Shown in pieces: positions 58,223 to 64,000 of a stretch of DNA of 64,000 nt. The notes below the pieces were generated by a model. It worked only from the letters and a program-made list of their open reading frames with translations, was not told the DNA's origin and ran no database searches. A program made the position numbers and the translations under genes. This DNA is from Pseudomonas fluorescens (GTDB lineage: Bacteria; Pseudomonadota; Gammaproteobacteria; Pseudomonadales; Pseudomonadaceae): the NCBI RefSeq assembly GCF_902498195.1, contig NZ_CABVIY010000001.1, forward strand, positions 868,001 through 932,000, in the 5' to 3' direction. Position 1 is the first letter of the stretch; each line of letters begins with the position of its first letter.

Positions 58223-60997
58223 TCAAGTGTCGGTAGTTTGGATAAAGAGATTGACCGGGAAGTCCCCCAGCGCGGCGCTGATAAACAGCTCCTTGTGTTT
58301 TGTGACTGCGGTGCTCGAAAAAAGTCCCTTCAGATTTTCCTCGGCGGCCGTAAACGGCAACCGGACCCGCGTATCGCCCCACTGCGGCGCGCCCACCTGC
58401 GGCACGGCACTGTTTTCCAGCAGCGATGCACAGCGAATCGGCACGATCACGATCGCCCGTTTACCCCCGTGCTCGCGAACAAACCCCAGTACCCGATGCG
58501 CCTGGCTGCCGAGCACTTCCAGAGGCTGGTAGGTCCCCCGTCGAAACAGCTCAGTGTGTTCGACACGCCGGTTCAGGGCCCCGGCAACCAAGGCTTGCTT
58601 GATACGTCCGTCACGCCAGTTCGCCAGCAGGTCGGCCCCCTCCGTTGTTGGCTGCAAGGCCTGTTGGCGGCGGGTGTAATCTACCGGCCGACGGTTGTCC
58701 GGATCGACTAGCGTGAAGTCCCAGAAATCATTGCCCTGATAGAGATCCGGCACCCCTGGCACCGTCATGCGCAGCAAGGTTTGCGCCAATCCGTTGAGTG
58801 CGCCGGGGGCGGCGATGGCGTGCGCGGCTTTGCCCAGGGCCGAGCGCAGCAGCTCGCCGTCGGGCGTCAGCAGCAGGCGCTGGAGAAAGGCTTCGCTCGC
58901 TTGTTCATAGGCATCGTTGGCCGCACTCCAGCTGCTTTGCAGCTTGGCTTCGCGCAGGGCTTTGCGTTGCCACTGCCAGACGCGCTCGAAGTAATCCTCA
59001 AAAGCGGCCTGATCATCAGGGCCCAGGTCCAGCGGCCAGCTGCCGAGCAATGCCTGATAGAGGATCAACTCGTCGCCAGCAGACGGCGTCTGCTCGTCAT
59101 GGCGCAGCGGACGGGCGAGGGCGCGCCACAGACCGATCTGGTCGGCATACCAGGCGCTGCGTTCGCTCAACACGGCAAGGCGCGCGCGGGTGTCTTCGCC
59201 GCGTTTGTGATCGTGGGTGGCGGTGGCCAGCAGGTTGTCGGGGAACTCGGCCAGGCGCTGGGCGCACGCGGCATGGAAGTCGGCCACCGGCGCGCTGAAT
59301 TGCTCGGTGCTGAAACCCACGTCATTGCGCGACAGCAGCACCGCCGAACGATAGAACGCGGTGTCTTCCACGGCCTTGGCCGCTGCCGGCGAAGTCAGCT
59401 GCTGGAACCGCACGCAGGCATGCTTGAGCCGCTTGCGCGCGCGTCCCGCCGGGCGCTGGCGCCAGGGCTCGCCGCCCAGCCAGCCGGCCAGGCAATCGAG
59501 CACCGGCCAGTCGGCTTCGCCGAGGGTTTGCCGGGCGCCGTCCATGGCCTGGCGAAAAAACACCTCATCCTGGGCTGAACGCCCCAGGGGGCTGATGTAG
59601 GTGCGGTACACCGGGAAATGCACGATCAGCTCCTGCAACGCCCGGCGGATCGCGCCGAGGGTCAGGTCGCGGGTCATCAGGTCATCCCGGGCCACTTGCA
59701 GCAGGGCCTGGGCGACGCTTTCGAAATCCCCGGCGAGGGAACCGTTGAGGATCTGCTGGCGGGCCAACTGTGCTTCCTGGCGGAAGTCGGCCGGGCGTTC
59801 GCTGTGCCGCTGCCAGAGTTCGCCCAGGGTCTGTTCGCCCTGGGGATCGTGCTGCAACAGCGACACCTGGTTCATGAATTCGTAGCCGGTGGTGCCGTCC
59901 ACCGACCAGTCGCGGTGCAGGGTTTCACCTTCGCCGAGGATCTTCTCGACATAGATCGGCAAGTGCCGGCCCGGCGCCAGGCGGTCGATGCGCCGCCGCA
60001 GCTTGCGGCAGTAACCCCGAGGGTCGGCGAGGCCGTCGATGTGGTCGATGCGCAGGCCGTCGACCAGGCCTTCGGCGACCAGCTGGAAGATTTTCGCATG
60101 GGTCGCCTCAAACACCGCGGGACGTTCAACCCGCAGCCCGCCCAGTTCGTTGACATCGAAAAAACGCCGCCAGTTGATATCGTCCGCGGCGGTGCGCCAA
60201 CTGGCCAGCCGATAGCTCTGGCGCTCCAGCAGATTGTGCAACCGCTGGAAACCATCCGGGGTAAAGGTGTCGTAACGTTTCAGGTTGTTTTCGATGGCCT
60301 TGGCCAGGGCCGGTTCGCGGGCCAATGCGTGCAATTCATCTTTAAGCGGTCTGGCCAGACGGTGGGCATCGCTCTGATAACTCAAGGTGCTGAAGCGCTC
60401 CGCCAATGATTTGAGCGGCTCGGCATCCGACTTGAGCAGTTCGCCGTAATGGCTGGGGCAGATGGGGAAGCGATGATCGTAGTGCTCGACAAAAAACGCA
60501 CCCTGGCGCGCATCGAAGCGCAGGGACAGGGTGCCGTCCTGCAGCGCGATGCCGTAGTCGCTGCCGAGGAACGGCAACAACAACTGGCCTTCCATCAACG
60601 GATCGGGCGAATGCCACTGGATATCGAAGAACTCGCCGTAAGGGCTCAGCCGGCCCCATTCCAGCAAGTCCAGCCACCAGGGATTGTCGTTGCCGCCGAC
60701 GGCCATGTGATTGGACACGATGTCGAGGATCAGCCCCATGTGCTGGCCGCGCAATGCGCTGACCAGTCGCCGCAAGGCGGGTTCACCGCCCAGCTCCGGG
60801 TTGACCGTGGTCGGGTCCACCACGTCGTAGCCATGCATCGAGCCGGCGCGGGCGCTCAGCAGCGGCGAGGCATAGACATGGCTGATGCCCAGGCGGGCGA
60901 AGTACGGCACCAGCGGCACTGCATCGTCGAGGGTGAAGCCTTTATGAAATTGCAGGCGCAGGGTGGCGCGCAGGGTTGGCGCTGGCTGTTGAGTCAT
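58223..60997 (-). CDS. treY: Maltooligosyl trehalose synthase (TreY)
   Basis: The 924-residue GH13 enzyme converts the reducing end of an alpha-glucan to a trehalosyl unit. The motifs are ILDIVSNHMAVGGNDNPWW, GLRIDHIDGLADPRGYCRKL, IYVEKILGEGETL and the C-terminal VPDLYQGNDFWDFTLVDPDN. The length fits the family. The ATG overlaps the malQ stop (ATGA), so treZ, malQ and treY are translated as a coupled set. Confidence 0.96.
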   Translation of the reverse strand: MTQQPAPTLRATLRLQFHKGFTLDDAVPLVPYFARLGISHVYASPLLSARAGSMHGYDVVDPTTVNPELGGEPALRRLVSALRGQHMGLILDIVSNHMAVGGNDNPWWLDLLEWGRLSPYGEFFDIQWHSPDPLMEGQLLLPFLGSDYGIALQDGTLSLRFDARQGAFFVEHYDHRFPICPSHYGELLKSDAEPLKSLAERFSTLSYQSDAHRLARPLKDELHALAREPALAKAIENNLKRYDTFTPDGFQRLHNLLERQSYRLASWRTAADDINWRRFFDVNELGGLRVERPAVFEATHAKIFQLVAEGLVDGLRIDHIDGLADPRGYCRKLRRRIDRLAPGRHLPIYVEKILGEGETLHRDWSVDGTTGYEFMNQVSLLQHDPQGEQTLGELWQRHSERPADFRQEAQLARQQILNGSLAGDFESVAQALLQVARDDLMTRDLTLGAIRRALQELIVHFPVYRTYISPLGRSAQDEVFFRQAMDGARQTLGEADWPVLDCLAGWLGGEPWRQRPAGRARKRLKHACVRFQQLTSPAAAKAVEDTAFYRSAVLLSRNDVGFSTEQFSAPVADFHAACAQRLAEFPDNLLATATHDHKRGEDTRARLAVLSERSAWYADQIGLWRALARPLRHDEQTPSAGDELILYQALLGSWPLDLGPDDQAAFEDYFERVWQWQRKALREAKLQSSWSAANDAYEQASEAFLQRLLLTPDGELLRSALGKAAHAIAAPGALNGLAQTLLRMTVPGVPDLYQGNDFWDFTLVDPDNRRPVDYTRRQQALQPTTEGADLLANWRDGRIKQALVAGALNRRVEHTELFRRGTYQPLEVLGSQAHRVLGFVREHGGKRAIVIVPIRCASLLENSAVPQVGAPQWGDTRVRLPFTAAEENLKGLFSSTAVTKHKELFISAALGDFPVNLFIQTTDT

Positions 60998-63072
60998 TGA
61001 TCACGCTCGGCCGCCTGGAGCCGCGCGCAGGCGAGCAACTCCAGGCGCCGGGCGGCGTCCGGGTTGTCGAGCAGGGCTTCGCTGTCGCCGGGCAGCCGTC
61101 GCGACCAGTTGGGGTGCGTGTCGATGGTGCCGGGCAGGTTGGCCTGCTGTTCGATGCCCAGGGCATCTTCCAGCGGCAGCAACACCAGCGGCGCGCGGGT
61201 ATGGCCGAGGAAACGCACGCTGGCATCGAGGATCTGATCGGTTTCATGGGACTCTTCGCGAAAATTCTGCGGGTCCTGGCTCAAGGTGCGACGCAACCCT
61301 TCGCGCTCCCGCTCGCGATGGTGGCGCCACTCGATTTCAGTGTTGGCATCGATCAGGCCCAGGCGGGCATTCCAGTCGATGTCGCGGCCATGCCACCAGC
61401 CGTTGAGGGTCGGCAAGTCGTGGGTGCTGGTGGTCGCCAGGGCGTTGTCCGGCCAGTCGAGAATTGGCTTGAAGTGGGTGTTGTCCTGTTCAAACAGCAA
61501 CACCCGCATGCCGAGCATCGAGCGGGCGATGAGTTTTTCCCGCAGGCCGTCCGGCACGGTGCCCAGGTCTTCGCCCAGCACGATGGCCTGATGGCGATGG
61601 GATTCGAGGGTCAGCAGGCGCAGCAGGTCGTCGACCGGGTAGTAGAGATAAGCGCCATCGGCAGGCGGTGCGCCGTTGGGGATTACCCACAGGCGTTGCA
61701 GGCCCATGACGTGATCGATGCGCAGGCCCCCGGCGTGGGCGAAATTGGCGCGCAGCATTTCGATGAAGGCCCGAAAGCCGTTGCGCACCAGGCCTTCGGG
61801 GGAGAACGCGGAAATCCCCCAGCCCTGTCCGCTGCGATTAAGAATATCCGGTGGTGCGCCGACCGTGAGCGAGGCCAGCAATTCATCCTGGCGGCTCCAG
61901 GCCTGGCTGCCGCCGCCATCGGCACCGACGGCCAGGTCGGCGATCAGGCCAATGCCCATGCCGCTGCTGCGGGCGGCAGCTTGCGCGCGTTCCAGGCAGC
62001 GGGTGATCAGCCACTGGCAGAAAGCAAAGAAGCCGATGCGCCCGGCATTTTCTTCGGCAAATTCAGCGAGGGCGGCGCTGCGCGGGTTGCGCCATTGCTC
62101 GGGCCATTGCCGCCAGTCGAGGTTTTCTCCCTGGGCGGCCCGGGCCTCCTGCAGGGCTTCGAAACGGCAGTGGTTTTCCAGGGCTTCGCCGCCGGCATGG
62201 CGGAAGCTGCTGAAGTCGGCATGCAACGGATGCTCACCCTGCACGAAGCCTTCGTAGAGCGCTTGCAACAACCGATGCTTGGCGTCGGCGGCGGTGGGCC
62301 AGTCGATCAGCGGCCGTTCTTCAAGCTGCTGGAGTTCGGCGGCCAGGCCGGTGGCATCGATGGCCGCGCGCAGCGCACGCTCGCCGAGGATCGCCCCCGG
62401 CGCGCAATACAGGCTGTTAAGGAACAAGCGACTGGAGGGCGAGTAGGGGCTGTAACGCTGGGTGTCACTGGCGAACATGGCGTGCAGCGGGCTGATCGCC
62501 AGCGCTTCGGCGCCTCGCTCACCCGCGACCCGGGCCAGATCCTCCAGGGCCTGGGTGTCGCCGAAACCGCCATCGCCGGCACGGCGCAAGGCATACAGCT
62601 GCACGCTCAGGCCCCAGGCACGCGGCGTCGGGTTTTCGACCGCATCCCCCACGCTGTAGCAGCGCTCGGGCGCCACGGCCAGGGTGAAGCTCTGGCCATC
62701 GATGCTGACGTGCTGGTAACCGACCGGAATCAGCCCCGGCAATGTCGCCTCGGCGTCCAGCTTGAGGTGGAGTCGTGCACCGTCTTCGAGGTGAATCTCG
62801 CACGGCGTCAGCGGCTCGAAGTAGTGCGCCAGGTTGAGGCCGACACCGACGTCGGCGGTGATCAGGGGCGGCAGGTGGCGGGTCTGTTGCACCTGCAGCA
62901 ATTCGAGCAGGCTGGCGTCGATTTCCTGGGCGCTGCCAGCCGGGTGACCGAGGCCGGTCAGGACATTGCGCAAGACAGCGGGGGCGACTTTTTGCGGGCG
63001 GCCGTTGGCGTCGATCCAGTCGACGGCCAGGCCGGCACGGCTCGCCAGTATTTCAAGCTGCGCATCACTCAT
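60994..63072 (-). CDS. malQ: 4-alpha-glucanotransferase (MalQ)
   Basis: The 692-residue GH77 amylomaltase starts MSDAQLEILASRAGLAVDWI. The motifs are LRIDHVMGLQRLWVIP (nucleophile Asp), IVLGEDLGTVPDGLREKL (acid/base Glu) and TTSTHDLPTLNGWWHGRD. It disproportionates maltodextrins, here probably those produced by GlgX. The ATG at 63072 overlaps the treZ stop (ATGA); the longer open frame is within treZ and is not used. It also overlaps treY by 4 bases. Confidence 0.96.
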   Translation of the reverse strand: MSDAQLEILASRAGLAVDWIDANGRPQKVAPAVLRNVLTGLGHPAGSAQEIDASLLELLQVQQTRHLPPLITADVGVGLNLAHYFEPLTPCEIHLEDGARLHLKLDAEATLPGLIPVGYQHVSIDGQSFTLAVAPERCYSVGDAVENPTPRAWGLSVQLYALRRAGDGGFGDTQALEDLARVAGERGAEALAISPLHAMFASDTQRYSPYSPSSRLFLNSLYCAPGAILGERALRAAIDATGLAAELQQLEERPLIDWPTAADAKHRLLQALYEGFVQGEHPLHADFSSFRHAGGEALENHCRFEALQEARAAQGENLDWRQWPEQWRNPRSAALAEFAEENAGRIGFFAFCQWLITRCLERAQAAARSSGMGIGLIADLAVGADGGGSQAWSRQDELLASLTVGAPPDILNRSGQGWGISAFSPEGLVRNGFRAFIEMLRANFAHAGGLRIDHVMGLQRLWVIPNGAPPADGAYLYYPVDDLLRLLTLESHRHQAIVLGEDLGTVPDGLREKLIARSMLGMRVLLFEQDNTHFKPILDWPDNALATTSTHDLPTLNGWWHGRDIDWNARLGLIDANTEIEWRHHREREREGLRRTLSQDPQNFREESHETDQILDASVRFLGHTRAPLVLLPLEDALGIEQQANLPGTIDTHPNWSRRLPGDSEALLDNPDAARRLELLACARLQAAERDQ

Positions 63073-64000
63073 AGACGCTCTCCATCCGGGGGTAGCAAAG
63101 GGGCCGCGGCCTTGAGGGTGACGATCGCGCAATACGGGGCAAGCGTGCCCCGGTCCAGCAGGTCGGCAGATTGCGCGGGGTGCTCGAACAGCACAATCGC
63201 GTCGGCCTGTGGGGTGTGGACCACCGGTGTGTCGCCGAGGTTCAGGTCAATGCGCAGCAGGCTGCCATCGCCGAGCAGCCAGCGCGCCGATACCGCGCCG
63301 TCGGCCAGCACTTCGGCATTCAATGCCTGGGCGCCGGGCAAGCGCGGGATGATGTGCCGATGGCGAATCTGCAACAGGTGCCGGTACAGGTCGTGGGTGC
63401 TCGATGATTCGCTCGCGGTCAGCCGGGGCCGTGACGCCTCGAACGTCCGGGGCGCATTCGGGTCGGGAATCTGTTCACGTTTATTGGGGTCGGCGAAGGC
63501 GCTGAACGCGGCAAACTCGTTGCGCCGGCCCTCGCGCACCAGGCGCGCCAGCTCACCGTGGTGGCTGGTGAAAAACAGGAACGGCTGCTCGGCGCCACAC
63601 TCGTCCCCCATGAACATCAGCGGAATCATCGGTGACAGCAGCAACAGCGCGGTGGCGGCTGTCAAGGCGTCGGGAGGCGCCAGTTGGTTCAGGCGTTCGC
63701 CAAAGGCGCGGTTGCCGATCTGGTCGTGGTTTTGCAAAAACAGGACGAACGCGCTGGGCGGCAGATGTCCGCTGGATTCGCCGCGTGGCTGGCCATGGCG
63801 GTTGAGGTGGCCTTGAAACACGAAGCCCTGGTTCAGGCAGCGGGCCAGTTGTTCGGTGGGGTTGTGCGCAAAGTCGGCGTAATAGGCATCGGTTTCGCCG
63901 GTCAACAGCACGTGCAGGGCGTTATGGCCGTCGTCATTCCATTGCGCGTCATAGCCTTGCTCCAGCAGGCTGGCCTGGTTGTGTTCGTTTTCCAGCATCA
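63069..64000 (-). CDS. treZ: Malto-oligosyltrehalose trehalohydrolase (TreZ), partial
   Basis: The C-terminal ~310 residues of the GH13 hydrolase that releases trehalose from TreY products are present; the N-terminal half lies beyond the right edge. The visible motifs are FVLFLQNHDQIGNRAFGERL (transition-state His-Asp) and IPLMFMGDECGAEQPFLFFT, followed by the typical C-terminal beta domain. The apparent ATG at 63998 is internal, not a start. It overlaps malQ by ATGA. Confidence 0.95.
   Translation of the reverse strand, partial: MLENEHNQASLLEQGYDAQWNDDGHNALHVLLTGETDAYYADFAHNPTEQLARCLNQGFVFQGHLNRHGQPRGESSGHLPPSAFVLFLQNHDQIGNRAFGERLNQLAPPDALTAATALLLLSPMIPLMFMGDECGAEQPFLFFTSHHGELARLVREGRRNEFAAFSAFADPNKREQIPDPNAPRTFEASRPRLTASESSSTHDLYRHLLQIRHRHIIPRLPGAQALNAEVLADGAVSARWLLGDGSLLRIDLNLGDTPVVHTPQADAIVLFEHPAQSADLLDRGTLAPYCAIVTLKAAAPLLPPDGERL

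Overview
The window is GC-rich, almost fully coding DNA from a Pseudomonas, most likely of the P. fluorescens group. The evidence is the gene families (MuxABC-OpmB, MucR, a CcoG/MocR/CcoN4-type set, and the GlgE/TreS-Mak/TreYZ layout known from P. aeruginosa PA2151-PA2165) and at least 15 REP/REPIN-type palindromes of two families. One family has arms like GTGGGAGCGGGCTTGCTCGC, the other like GTAGGAGCTGCCGAAGGCTG. I saw no tRNA, rRNA, CRISPR, insertion sequence or prophage.

Layout. (1) 1-3152: the start of a cbb3 oxidase subunit I gene (ccoN), divergent from a sirohaem nitrite/sulfite reductase and its DUF934 partner. (2) 3273-9174: an octahaem cytochrome fused to HEAT and TPR repeats, a DUF3313 lipoprotein, and a fused MFS/spermidine-synthase-like membrane protein. 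(3) 9362-22743: a 12-gene run on the minus strand. It starts with an outer-membrane barrel, a DUF1254/DUF1214 protein and two more barrels, continues with a MoxR/DUF58/DUF4381/VWA/VWA-TPR/BatD-like module, and ends with an exported HAD phosphatase and an exported Cys-type sulfatase. Overlaps and gaps of 1-14 nt (69 nt before the sulfatase) suggest one transcription unit. (4) 23096-24430: a YciI-like protein and tpx. (5) 24608-33750: the muxABC-opmB efflux operon. (6) 34020-41429: mucR, an SDR oxidoreductase, a MocR-type regulator, ccoG, a DUF3203-like protein, an MgtC-like protein and a small proline-rich protein. (7) 41636-49350: glgE, treS-mak, glgB. (8) 49474-53411: two related autotransporter-barrel proteins. 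(9) 53695-64000: an endonuclease/phosphatase-fold protein, a PIG-L-like protein, glgX, a DUF2934 protein, treY, malQ and partial treZ.

How parts fit together. Regions 7 and 9 together make and remodel alpha-glucan and trehalose: TreS-Mak makes maltose-1-phosphate, GlgE polymerises it, GlgB branches it, GlgX and MalQ trim it, and TreY/TreZ release trehalose. The ccoN, reductase and DUF934 genes at the left end and the MocR, ccoG and DUF3203-like genes at 37-40.5 kb are the same families that, as I recall, sit together in P. aeruginosa PA4129-PA4134, a cyanide-responsive set. Here about 34 kb separates them, yet both intergenic regions carry the same 12-base motif.

The best candidate for an undescribed system is the sulfatase/MoxR-VWA/barrel operon of region 3. 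Two of its genes carry REP pairs inside the reading frame.
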